Origin: Diadema setosum
Lineage: Eukaryota > Echinodermata > Echinoidea > Diadematoida > Diadematidae
DNA length: 64,000 nucleotides
Direction of reading: 5' to 3'
Assembly: GCA_033980235.1 (NCBI GenBank)
Contig: CM067072.1
Coordinates: 23,325,192-23,389,191, forward strand
Shown: one piece after another, positions 23,233 to 35,261 of the stretch
How the letters are laid out: each line of letters begins with the position of its first letter
Position numbering within the stretch: the first letter of the stretch is position 1
Translations under genes and position numbers: made by a program
Notes under the pieces: model-generated
Seen by the model: the letters and a program-made list of their open reading frames with translations, nothing else
The model's database searches: none
Told to the model about the DNA's origin: nothing

Positions 23233-23749
23233 GGTTCAAAATGCACACACAAAACACTCACACACGAAAATCCCCTCGGAAAAATAAAATCAACCTCGCA
23301 CACCGTTCTACACAATAAAAAAAAAAAAAATCACTTCCAATCAAATATATAATACAAGAAACATGAATTCACTTTGGTATTACTGTATACTGTACTGGTA
23401 TCTCAGTTATGTTTTAAAGATAACTGAGATAATTATACATATCTATGTTTCAATATTAAAAAAATAATGGAAATGTACAACAATTACCAGCGACTACCGA
23501 AGGAAAAAATGGAAGCATATTACATCTAAAATAAAATCCATCCCCCAAAACAATTCTCCCTAGCTAACCTAACTACCCTTAGTAACTACATATTACTTAA
23601 CTATATGAACTACCCAAAAGAAAGAAAACATAAAAAACCCACTCCGCCCATACATAATTACCTTTCCGTTCCTTGCCACCCCTACCCATTATAATTTTAC
23701 AATTTTTCCTACCTAAACACAACCACTCATAAAAAATCAATTGCCAATA

Positions 23750-23893
23750 TAAACACACACACACAAACACACTCACCAAAACCCCCTCGTTTTCAATCCA
23801 AAATAAAAACACACACACACACAACACACACACACACACACACACACTCACCCTACACACACGCACCCACACACACAAACGCAGACACGAGTA
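23750..23893. repeat. CA-rich microsatellite
   Basis: ACACACAC runs with interruptions, densest at 23810-23850. Confidence 0.95.
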
Positions 23894-25363
23894 CAAATAA
23901 TGTCATGGACCAAAATTAAAAAGCTTCGAAAAGTGTGCTTGGGTCACAGTCTTCCGAACAGCCCTGACTGACTGACAAAGGTTGTGCATGCGGTGCCTAC
24001 AGCCGCTCTGTGCTCGTTCTCTCAGATTTCCCAAAGCACAATTTTTTTTAGCGAATTTCTTTTTGTACTATTGCCATATTCTTTGTATATCCTGAAACTG
24101 AAAGTTCCTGCTGTTTGAATAGGTGGTATGTATTGGAGGAAGGACAATCATTTTACGTCATGTGATACAGTGTTGGTCTACTGCAGTAGGGAGCAATATT
24201 GCCTCGAAAACGTGGTGTTCACGACGTTCATTTTTTATGTGTTACGTCGTGATTTTTTTCTTCCACTTGCATATTTATTATACTATATCAAACGCATCGA
24301 CCAAACAAATACAAATCCTTACATCTGTATTAAAAAATAAGGCGCCTTGTAAACAACAAACTGTAGTGTCTCACAATATCGTATCATTACATATCAAGAA
24401 AACTAAAAAATTTCTAAGACACCATTCTTTCTGAAACTCAAGCTACTTACAATTATTATACAAATATTTTTGTTTCATTATTATGATATTCCTTAATGAT
24501 ACTTTTACATAAGTGAAGCACACGGTATTATATTTCTTTAATTACAATCATAGATTTCCTCTACAGGCATAGTAATTCAATATGATGCCGAATAAGATAC
24601 CAATAAAACCGAATCATTTTTTTCTAAACCTTTAACACTTATCAATTCCATTCTCATATTTCAGTCCATAACATATCAACGTATTGACACTCGCTCTTGT
24701 AAGTAAGTATATGCCAGTTAACCTTTACATTCATTCATTAATTCATTCATGTTTTATTATGTTTTATTTTATTTTCATTTATTTCTTTGATGTACTTTGT
24801 TCTTAAACAAAGCATCATGAATATGCGAGCATCCCTTAATTTCTTTAAAAGGAAGTTTAAAGCATCGGATAAAATGAATGGTTGACAAAACTGTCCATCT
24901 TTACCTCATCACAGAATCATTTCTTTACAGCCTGACACATTTCAAAATAATCTAGATATTATCATTCACAACGTATTTCCTCTTAAAAGCGAAAATGATA
25001 GTATGTTTCCTTTTTCATTTAACAAAAACTAGACTAACAACTAACTTATTTCTTTACAACACGCTCTTTTCAAATGACGTACATTCCCTACAGTTATTAT
25101 ATCTTTGTTTTAAAAAAAAAGAAGAAGAAGATTGTACGTATAGGTATGATGGGTTTGAGCTAAGAGCATACTCAACATATTTTTTTTTCTGATCATTTAG
25201 CTGTACATAAAACAATAATCTAATCCATATTTTCAATGCTGTATCCTGAACATGAATATTAATCATTTTAATCCGCCTGAGACATGTGGATTTTAATCAT
25301 TTTGTCAGGTTTCCCATCCCACACAAATCTATGAAATCTGTTGTTTATTTCATCCTTATTATA
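23894..25363. other. No gene seen
   Basis: AT-rich; no supported exon, repeat pair or RNA gene. Confidence 0.45.
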
Positions 25364-25553
25364 TGTTTAGGAGTTGGCAAAGAAAGAAACAGTTCAATTT
25401 GATAACAGCAATGACCTGATCAATTACAACTCTACCAAGTACCGCTAAGGAGCGTTTATGTTTAGGAGTTGGCAAAGAAAGAAACAAGTCAATTTGATAA
25501 CAACAATGACATGATCAATTGCAACTCTATCAAATACCGCTAAGGAGCGTTTA
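25364..25553 (+). repeat. 95-bp tandem duplication
   Basis: Two adjacent units (25364 and 25459) beginning TGTTTAGGAGTTGGCAAAGA and ending CCGCTAAGGAGCGTTTA, about 92% alike. The unit ends contain CGCTaaggAGCG, a small hairpin. Confidence 0.95.
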
Positions 25554-25812
25554 AGCCAATAATTCATGTTTTCTAATCCCTTTTATTTCATCAGTATGGC
25601 TATACTGAATTGTTTCTTAGAAATCATCAACAATAACAAAAACACATGTATAACCAAATACGTATACCTGCTCAAAAATCCAGTGAAGATTCTTTTCCGG
25701 CAGGAGGTTATCTTCTCGTTTCTTCATTTTAATATCCATAGCTTTTGTCTTATTGTCATTTGATTTTCAAATCAGAAATACTTGCAAATCTATCAATAAC
25801 ATTCATTGCGGT

Positions 25813-25995
25813 AAATTCAATTCAATTCAATTCAAAGTTTATTTCATTTTTCGACAAAACATATATATTTCACTTCCTTTGACATCTGTTTGATAACAGA
25901 GAATAAGGTAAACAGAACATTGTGAAATGAAAAGACTGTACAATAATTATTGAGGACCTTATAGAATGATACATTGCATTATATATTGAATTGAA
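25813..25995. repeat. Segment bounded by (AATTC)n and (AATTG)n tracts
   Basis: TTCAATTCAATTCAATTCAA at the left and TTGAATTGAATTGAAATAAA at the right are inverted pentamer tracts. Such tails mark 3' ends of some non-LTR or SINE copies; identity not established. Confidence 0.5.
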
Positions 25996-26226
25996 TTGAA
26001 ATAAATCCTTCTCAGTATACCGTTTAGTGTATCATCCGCAAATTGAACAATTTTGTGAAAATTATAATCTGTCTTTAACCTTTCAGTTGATACATATCAA
26101 AAGGTCGATCTTAAGATCATCAAATTCAACACTTCGCTGCACAACAAAAAATGTATGGAGAGAGAGAAAAGGTCACCACCTGCAAGCTCTTTCTAGAGAA
26201 AAGTAGAGAAATCATTGATGAGGGCA

Positions 26227-26372
26227 GGGGCATTTCATTAAACGCCTTGTCAGTTTTTTTCTGACAAATTTAACTGACTGATTTAACCAATCAGATGCAA
26301 GCACTTGAGGAGATTTAAACAGTCTGTCAGAAAAAAAAAAAAATCAGACATAACGCTTAATGAAATGCCCCC
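26227..26372. mobile_element. 146-bp MITE with GGGGCATTTCATTAA ends
   Basis: GGGGCATTTCATTAAACG left and CGCTTAATGAAATGCCCC right. Inner inverted words include CTGACAAATTTAACTGACTG and CAGTCTGTCAG. Confidence 0.9.
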
Positions 26373-28770
26373 ATGGATGGAAGAGAAAACGCACCATCAT
26401 ACAACGCACTCCGCAATTATTGAGGAATAAGACTTTTAAAATTCATTACTTTTGAGAGATCAAATCAATTTTCAACAAAGAAATTGGTCGCCAGTCCTTT
26501 AAATGATGCTTTCTTTTGGAATCAAAGTTGTGACATAATTTTTGAGAAAAAGACATTTCTTTGAATATGCATTATTCAACGATTTGAACAGTTCAAATTT
26601 ATGTTCTTCCCCAAAATACTCTAAAGAATACCATAGTAAATCGTATATCCATTCCAACAGATTTGTTGGTCTTCGTATTTTTCAATACTTGTTTTGATTC
26701 AATCTTCTAATTGCCAAGGACCATCTGAAGCCGAGCTATAAATTTATCGTTTAATCGTTGACTATTTTGCCCGTCTAAAACTTCTTCTAAATTAATATTT
26801 CCGACGTTATTTCTTTTTTTTTTATACAGAGAACTATAAAAAATATGCAACCTCTCCCAATACTCCTGTTGGTATTTTATTCCTTTTCATTTCTATCAAT
26901 AAATAATTATTATTGCATCATTTATTTTTGGATATCATTACCCTCTTTCAAATTTAAAGGATATTTGAAAGCTTTTCACCAATTCCATCCGTTTCCATTT
27001 TGATCTCAGAAGAATGCTCTTCACTTTCTCCTGTCTCATGTTTTTCCATGCATTCAGTTTTACCTCGTATTCTTCTAAAAAAAGAGCGTTTCTTGTTTTC
27101 TGCAGTCAGTGCTTTTTGTAATTCAATTATGGTGGTTTTTTTTTTTCTTATTGCTTTTCCTTATTCTTTTGCAATTCCCTCTTATGACTTACATAACGTA
27201 TAGTCTATACGTTATCAACATCAATAACGTTTAAAAACGATGATTGTCTTTCATGGAAAATTGAAAATGTCTGCGATAATACGAATTAATCGTCCATGAC
27301 ATAATATTGAAATTTCTGTATGATTATTTACTTTGTAATCTTTTCTGTATACAAGTCATCTTCCAATAATGTATTTTTGAATTTCCAAAACCTGCAATAT
27401 CCTAATTCAAAGTTAATTCAAACATTATGTCCACTATACCAACCAGTGGTAATGATACAAAATAAAAATGCCAATCTAGCTTATTCTAAAGGATTATTTT
27501 GAAGCCATGTAAACTGTTTTTCTGTAATATTCTATAGGGTATTACATCCTCCAATGATGTACAAATCCCACGTCACTTCTCATTTTATCCACTTTCTTCT
27601 TTGCCTCACAGTGCTGAAAATAAGTAGTAATGTGATATGATGTACACTGACTTATGAAAATAAACAAAGATTTTAATACGTTTTCACCAAAATCAGTAGG
27701 GATATTACAAGTTTAGAAATTGCTGATATGATTAAAACAAAAAGTATTACATTGGTTTATTACCCAGGTGCGCGAAAAATAGCTCGGACTACCTTACACA
27801 AAATAAAAACACAAAAACAAACTAACAAAATCGACTTGAACAAAATAACACTAACAACATCAACAACAGTAACAGCAACCGTCATAAAAAAAAAAAAAGC
27901 TGAGCAGAGAATTATGGTTTAGGGGATTGTCTGAACGTATATATGAAAACTTTTAAAAACCTTGAATATAAATAAGCATAAAGTTTTAAACACTATGCTA
28001 TGGCGTATGGATAGAGGTTATGACCGTGCAGTGACGCTGTAAGTTATCGGAGCAAGCATGTGCAGCGCCATCACTTGGGAGTATTCAAAAAGGAAGAAGA
28101 ATAATGCTATCAGAGCGTCTTCGCAATCCTTGTGTAACTATATAAAACAAATGATGCACAGGTCAGATTGAAATCGGTGAGAATTAGATGAGCGAGTTTA
28201 GATTTGGAACTTTTTAAACCCACGAGCGCAAAGAGTTTGTTTTTGACTGTTTCCATACTTAAATGAGAGCAACTATCCACAACAAAGGCCTGTGCATCGT
28301 TCGTTTTATAAAATGAAATTCAACTTTTCCCCATCATGCGTCCGGTTCACCTACAGCACTAGATCTATACAAGGCTTGAGCTTGATTTTTGCATGGCCAT
28401 GCATTCGGATTTTACCAGACGCATGGCTCAGTGTAGATTTGTAAAAATCAATGCATGATTGACCAATCAGATTTGCAGAGATTCTAAAGCCCATTTTATT
28501 ATATATTGTTCGATGCAGATTCTCGAGTTGATTAGTAAGATTTGGAGGCTCAAGTTAACTTTGGAACGCGTCATATATCTGTTTTCGTTTACTTGTTATT
28601 TGATTTGGCTTATTGGCTTTAAGATGTTGTTGGCTGTTTTAATGGGCGCATAACCATGATTGGTAACACTGAGTCATGCATCCAAAACAAAAACAAAAAC
28701 AAAAAATACTCCAAGATGTTTGCTTCCTCGTGTTTCAATTCCACCTGGCACATACGGCGATTCATTGAAA
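26373..28770. other. No gene seen
   Basis: AT-rich stretch of 2.4 kb. Frames of 60-67 codons are of no recognisable family; short T and A runs only. Confidence 0.45.
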
Positions 28771-28774
28771 CACA

Positions 28775-28826
<52 letters not shown>
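28771..28826. repeat. (CA)n microsatellite
   Basis: Nearly pure CA run of about 54 bp. Confidence 0.97.
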
Positions 28827-28827
<1 letters not shown>

Positions 28828-28969
28828 ACTTTGACAATATATGAATCACTGTAGCAGTATCCCAGTTGAGAGATTTAATTTTTTTTTTTTTTGTACTTCA
28901 CTAGCTTCCTCGTGTAGTATAATGTTCACAAATATTTTTGTTTAATACATGTATTGTATCATGCGTCGC

Positions 28970-29264
28970 TGGGGCGACAAGACCTCGTCGTATCTATACA
29001 AAATGTCAATTAATGTTCAGGAGAGCAAAAAAACATGGCAGCCAAAGCACTGCATCTAATGGGATAGACATTCCTTTGACCTGCCGTGGTGGCTTCATTT
29101 TTGGGGTAAGACATCTAGGATTTGTACAGGACATCACTTAAATGATTATCTGACCATTAATCCCCCCTCCCCCCCCCCCCAAAAAAAAAAAAGAAAAAAA
29201 AAAGAAGAAGAAGTAATTTTCACCAAAACTGCAGATACAAGGTCTTGTCACCCCAGCGACGCAT
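28970..29264. mobile_element. 295-bp inverted-repeat element
   Basis: Left CATGCGTCGCTGGGGCGACA then AGACCTCGT...ATCT; right is the inverse, AGATACAAGGTCTTGTCACC then CCAGCGACGCATG. Arms about 35 bp, with one large mismatch block. Confidence 0.9.
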
Positions 29265-29718
29265 GGCTTGTTAATGATAACTTTGTACAAAGACAGATAG
29301 AGCGTATATGCTATGGCCAGTATCGTCTATCATTGACCTGTATACTCTTAACTTGATTTTACTATGAAGCTGTAAATTACTCCTGAATTCATTATACCGT
29401 CCTTATTGTTAACCAGTTTCGTACGGGAACCCGGTGGCCTGTGTATTAAGTCTATATGGATTTCATAATTCATTGTGGAACAGGTTAAGTTCTAAGCCCT
29501 TATTATGATAAGTCACTATTGTTAAGGAGTTGATCACTTAGATCTTATCTAAATAGTCATAAAGTTGACCCTGCCAAGCACATTGTAAGGGACTTCTTTG
29601 AATCATTATTCTGTCCCCCTTTGTAAATTCTATGTTAGCTATCGCACCAACCGTGGCTTGGAAAGATACAGTAGTAGCCAGAAAGCCAAGCTGGACAGTA
29701 TACCACCTCGAACGCTAT

Positions 29719-29970
29719 TGATAATGATAATGATAATGATAAGGTCTTATTTACCCAGGGTAGCCTCTTCAGTGTTGCCACTGCTCTACCAGAGGGCCCT
29801 GCTATCATTATTACCCTAGCGTTGCCAGGTACCCATTTATACACCTGGGTCGAGAGGGACATTGTGGGTAAAAACATCTTGTCCAAGGACGTAAGCACTG
29901 GGCAGGATTCGATCTCGCGGTCCTCCGTTCGGGAGTCGCGAGTCTTATCCATTATGCCACAGCGCCCCCA
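29719..29970 (-). mobile_element. tRNA-derived SINE, family 1, copy 3 (best preserved)
   Basis: Minus-strand copy with an intact A box TGGCATAATGG (29959-29949) and B box GATCGAATC (29914-29906). The body is shared with copies 1 and 2, with a (ATTATC)n tail at 29719-29742. The spacing and head GGGGGCGCTGTGGCATAATG fit an RNA polymerase III promoter of tRNA origin. Confidence 0.93.
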
Positions 29971-30878
29971 CTATTGTTATAGGACCACAATGCTTGACCC
30001 TCCCATTATACTTTGAGAATAATTAATTCGTCCATATCCATTTGAAAGCTCAAAGCCTCCAAATTAAAAATAATTTCACTTCATCGTACATTGAGTTGTT
30101 AAGTGTACACTTATCTTCAATGATAACGTTGTATATAAATCTTCAGCTACGCATCCTGCAGGTGTCACTACTGTATGATTGCTTTACGCGTACTAGTATT
30201 TTTTTCTTTCCTTTTTCTTTTTTATTTCTCGATTGGATTTCATGTTTTCTTAACTTATATTCCATATAACGTTATGTATAATACTATTTTGGTGTCTCTG
30301 TATACGTACTGTAATCTAAGAATGATTTTTGACATCTATTTCATGAGATAACGATCACGTATGTTATTTGGTTTATGACATTCTATTTAGCGACAATTCA
30401 CTTCATGTATACAAAATGATGACCCTGATGACAAAACTGATACCATTTATGATGGTAATAGTGACGTTTCTGTATATATGTAAATATGACAGTAATTAGA
30501 AAACAACTAAATCGATTTGTTTGTTTGTTTGTTTGTTTGTCTGTTTGTTTGTGTGTATGGTGAAATTGGATGCAACAAACAAGCCCGTAAAACGAGTTAT
30601 GAAATGGTTGTTTATCGAGGCGGTATCCTTGTTCATTTCGCAAATACTGTTGTTTATCGCACTTGTGAAAATTGTCTTTAAACTTTCACCTTTGTTCTCG
30701 AATCGCGTTAAGTGAAGCAGCCACATAACATGACAACTTTAACCAATAACATTTTACCTGCGTATGTGATAGAATACAGTAAAGACACCAGGCAACATTG
30801 CCTATATGGTCAAGCACGTATTGTTGTTTGTTGTTCTTTAATACGCTGATAATTTGCCTTCAACCATTGTAATATAAT
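29971..30878. other. No gene seen; (GTTT)n at 30519-30553
   Basis: AT-rich sequence with a short GTTT microsatellite. Nothing else supported. Confidence 0.5.
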
Positions 30879-30879
30879 G

Positions 30880-31125
30880 AGGGGTCGGTGCAATATAGTG
30901 CTAACCCACACAATAGTCATTTTGAGATAATCGCTGTTGAATGTTCGAAAAGTCCATACATTGTACATTAATAAAACATGAATGCATGCATTTTTTTACC
31001 ATCTTATTGGTTGAATTAAAATATGATATTTTCACGGAGGTTAGAGTGGAGGATAAGGATTATGAAAATGCATGTAACTCGATTTTGACAAAAGTGTGGG
31101 TTAGCACTATATTGCACCGACCCCT
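30880..31125. mobile_element. 246-bp MITE with AGGGGTCGGTGCAATATAGT ends
   Basis: Left AGGGGTCGGTGCAATATAGT then GCTAACCCACAC; right is its exact inverse with AAAAGTGTGGGTTAGC. Arms of 32 bp or more, near perfect, so a relatively young copy. Confidence 0.93.
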
Positions 31126-31136
31126 TCTATTATCTG

Positions 31137-31279
31137 GGCCCTGTTTATGAAGAGTTATTGATTATATAGTTCACTTCTATTATAAGTTTATGGCAGTCTG
31201 TGTGGTAAGGGTTATTATCTAAGTCCATGGAAGCCTGTGTGTTAAGGAAATTTTTTTAAGATTGATAAAACGGGGCCCT
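31137..31279. mobile_element. 143-bp MITE with GGGCCCTGTTT ends
   Basis: GGGCCCTGTTTATGAAGAG left and TTGATAAAACGGGGCCC right, with an internal TCTGTGTGGTAAGG / GCCTGTGTGTTAAGG near-repeat. It lies 12 bp from the preceding MITE. Confidence 0.7.
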
Positions 31280-32548
31280 GGAGAAGTAAATAGTCATGCA
31301 TGACTCTCAGCACGAGATGGCGCTCTGGTACTTTACGTATGAGTACGAACAGCAGCGGATAGACACAGCTTTCTGGCAATGCACAGTAGGCCCTATTATA
31401 GTGATCGCCAAATGGAGTGGGAGCAATAGCAGTACAGTGTATACCGATAGCTGAAGAAAGGAACGTGTCATTGATTTGTATAGAAAAATCAAGTGAAACA
31501 TGATCTATCAAATCACCAAAGTCTGGGATTTCTAAGATTATCCATAGGATCTTCAAATTAGAGTTTGAAGAGTTTGAAGAGTACTAGTTAGTTACACTTT
31601 GTAAATAAATTTTCAGAAATCTCAGTCTCAAATATAAAACATTTTATTTATTATTATTATTGTGTCATTATCATTATTATCATTTTTGTGTCATTCATTT
31701 TCATGTGCATGTTTGTGTAAGGATTTTTGTATTTCATAACTTACTTCTTCTACTGCGCCTTGAGCACGTTAACTATGTGGAACTGGCGCATTATAAGTAC
31801 CCTGTATTATTATTATTATTATTTTTATTATTTTGTTTGATATGATTTAAGTAAGACCTTTTTATTTATTTTGTAGGTCCTACATTGTCATCGTATGGCA
31901 AGCCGTTACATAAAGCAAAGTATGAGACAAGACAAAGATCCAAACCACAAATTCAAACCATTGAACAGACGGCATTATAGCACTTACAGTAATGTGTCGA
32001 TGAGCAAGTCTGAATTCATGTGAGCAATGCTTTATCATCTTACGATTTTCTCCATATGGGTAAGAATGATAAGGGCGTTAAGGTGTTTTGAACATTAAAT
32101 TGGCTTTAGGGTCAGCTTAATAGGGTCAGCTTAACGACCTTATCATTCTCAGCCGATCGACGTTTGGTCCCCAAGTCTTCTGACGATACATTACATGACC
32201 TACAATCAATCAATAACAGTTTACTATGATTCCCTTTCATGATTAATTATTGCTATCGTTGTAGTTTTAATGACAATTTTTTTTTTTTTTGGGGGGGGGG
32301 AGGAAGTTGTTAAAAAAATATACCGTCTCATGAACTAGCAGTCAATTTTGCGAACATGATTATGTACGTATACATTAAGATAAAGCAAGACAAATGTAGG
32401 CTCTATTCATATACACACATACCCTAGACAACGCGCACACTTTGCAAACATAATCCATTCAAACGCACCTTTACATGCTGCAAAGTGTTCATGCACTTTC
32501 TATTTTAAGTGTCTAAATAAAGTCGGCACCGATGATTTACACTAAACC
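31280..32548. other. No gene seen; small hairpin at 32065-32153
   Basis: AGAATGATAAGGGCGTTAAG near 32064 and CTTAACGACCTTATCATTCT near 32131 are inverted. The direct word AGGGTCAGCTTAA is doubled between them. ATT-rich microsatellites lie at 31640-31680 and 31805-31830. Confidence 0.6.
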
Positions 32549-33684
32549 TACACAGTCAGTCCGCAGCACGTATGCTAATGAGCCGATCCGGCAAGATTTA
32601 TTCAGCACTCTCGTTGACGATCTTTGCGTTTGAAAGGTGTCTCGTCGTGCGAGATTTTGCGAGACTTTGATAGGGCTGTGGGTTTTCACAGTGTAGCGAC
32701 TTTTACATACATTTGTCATGGCTACAAGTCACGGTAAATTGTTCTCGAGACTTAGATCTTTATTTTGATACTAAAATTGGGTATAACATCGAATCTTATC
32801 ATGACTATATAATCAGTTGAATTTGCGTAAATTTTACCTGCTTTTCACGGAAGATTTTGTCGTCTAAAGTTCTTTTTTGGTTCCTGACCAGATTAAGAAA
32901 CTGTTGTTTCTGATTTTGGCCTTTTCGTAGAAAGGGAAACTTAGATGCTCGTCATATATTGGAGTCAAGGAGACGCAAGCATGATTTATACACGTTTTTC
33001 CGTTTTGAAATGTCTGTGAAATTCACTCCTAAGCCGGAAGTATGCTCCACACAAAGTGTACAGTGGCGCGAAAGAGCTCTCTCATTGGACAGTGCTTGCA
33101 TTCAGCGCTTGAACTACACGCGTGCCAAGAAACCGCAAGTGGCATGAAACCGTTATGTAGCAGCGTAATGACGTAATGCAAGCGCTGAATACAAGCGCTG
33201 TCCAATGAGAGAGCTTACTCTTGAGATTACACGTTTTCAAGCTGATCAGCACTGACATCGATGTATATTTTACTGGTTCCTGACCGGATTAAGCAACAAA
33301 TTGTCAAGATATTTACATGGATAGAAAGATTAGGAGATGGACTACCAAATAAAGCATTTTCATTGAGACGCAAGGTGAATTTGATATTTTTTTGACGTCT
33401 TGAACGTGTACTGCACGAATTACTTTTTTCATCATTTTTCAAGCTCAAGTTACGCTATGATATTTTTCATTTACAATAATTTGAGTAACTGGGTCATGTG
33501 ACGATAGTTTACATATTTTCCTTAAATTTGATACCAAATTTGTGAACATAAGGTGTATTTTTGTTGCCGAAAGCCCAAGGACAAAATCCCCTTACGCAGC
33601 TCATTACGTATGCAAGCCTAGAGGGGGCTTGCATACGAGTTGAATAAATACGAGCGAATTATCGGGTGCTGCGGACTGACTGTA
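32549..33684. mobile_element. 1.1-kb non-autonomous TIR element
   Basis: Left ACACAGTCAGTCCGCAGCAC, right GGTGCTGCGGACTGACTGTA. Inside is a strong hairpin (GAGCTCTCTCATTGGACAGT near 33074 against ACTGTCCAATGAGAGAGC-type sequence near 33197) and a direct repeat GGTTCCTGACC(A/G)GATTAAG (32879, 33274). No transposase frame. Confidence 0.8.
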
Positions 33685-33835
33685 CAACCAAACTGTGTAA
33701 AGTTTGATACATAAACACCGTGTCTGAGGTTTCGAAAGTTGTATTTAAAAAAAAAAAAGAACACATTTCTACACTCAAGCTGCGCTGTGATGACTTTGAA
33801 TCATCTTTGATCGTTTTCGCCCTCTCCGCAAAACA

Positions 33836-33890
33836 CACATACACACACACACGGACACACACACACACGCACGCACATCCCCCCACACAC
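33836..33890. repeat. CA-rich microsatellite
   Basis: ACACACAC with GC interruptions. Confidence 0.95.
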
Positions 33891-34797
33891 AAAAATTCTT
33901 TACTATGTATGCTGTATATTGAGAACATAACTCAACTGCAAGCTTCGACATTAGACACATAAATTGTCACGCCAAATGGCATAGTCAGATAAATAGTTTA
34001 ATACAAATAAGGCCACATTTACCTTAATTTAAAATATTTTGCCTATAACAAATACTTTTTGAATAAAAAAAAAATGACTTCAAAGAGTTCCCATGGAGGA
34101 CTTGCAAAAAATATACATAAATAAGTAAGTACACTTCTGCTGCTGGCAAAGAAAAAAAAAAGAGTCGTGCAACCATGACATTATTTTCTAGTCTAGCCCT
34201 ACAATATTCGACAGCATTGATCACTGATACTGTAGTGCCTTTAAAAAGTATCAATTTGGAAAAAACAAAAGAACTCAGTAAAAAAAACACCATAGGAATT
34301 CCAGCTACAGTACTCAAAACTACAACGTGGTTTCACTCTTAATAGCTCTCTGTCTTTGGAAATACGGGAAGTGACTATAGGTCTGCTGTTTCGCATTAAC
34401 CATGATGCTCGAAGCAACGCGGCGTTGTATAGATAGCCGGAGAACGAAGTCTCCTCCTCCCCCCCCCCCCCCCCCTCTTGCAGGGGTTACACTGGAATTT
34501 CATCGGTCAAAACCTGCGTCAGCTAACGAGTGGTTGTGTATTAACAAAATTACTGTTCTGGGATGACGTATTCGGTATACGTCACATACATAAACAAAAC
34601 AAACAAGACAACGAAATTATATTTGCCATAATATACAGTGAGAGCTAAGATTCTAATGCTGCCAACATTTTAATACTCATTAATATCAGGCAGGTCCAGA
34701 GCAATCAGAGAGATATTCCTACTCGTGTTACATGCATCTCATTAGCAAAAATTATTTTCGTAGTCAGGAAGGCTTTTATGTTCACTTGTCAAGACAT

Positions 34798-34803
34798 TCT
34801 TCT

Positions 34804-34835
<32 letters not shown>

Positions 34836-34856
34836 TTCTTCTTCTTCTTCTTCTTT
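34798..34856. repeat. (CTT)n microsatellite
   Basis: Trinucleotide run of about 57 bp, next to the MITE copy that begins at 34867. Confidence 0.97.
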
Positions 34857-34866
34857 TTGCAATTTT

Positions 34867-35261
34867 TAAAGGGATGGTATAGTTTTGGCTGAGATGGGGC
34901 TTTCGGTTTCCAGCTTTGTTTTGGTGAGATAATGAGAAACCGCTTATGAAATATTAAACAGCAGCTATTCTAAGAGGTAATCAACGCTAGTTTATCTGAT
35001 GAAATCGATTTTGAAATGGCTGAGATATTACCCCAAAAAAAAGTATAAAACAAAGAGGTCCTAATAAAAGGAGGGACCCACCTTTAATCAGGATATCTTT
35101 GTTTCTGGATATCTCAGCCATTTCAACAGCGATTTTCATCGAATAAACTTCGATTATCTCTTAAAATTGTAAGCAATATTTCACAAGAGGTTTCTCATTA
35201 TCTCACAAAAATAAAACTTGGAAACTTGAAGCCCTATCTCAACCAAAACTATACTATCCCT
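34867..35261. mobile_element. MITE family GGGATGGTATAGT, copy 2
   Basis: Left AAGGGATGGTATAGTTTTGG then CTGAGATGGGGCTT; right AAGCCCTATCTCAACCAAAA then CTATACTATCCC. Inner palindromic arms match copies 1 and 3. Confidence 0.9.
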
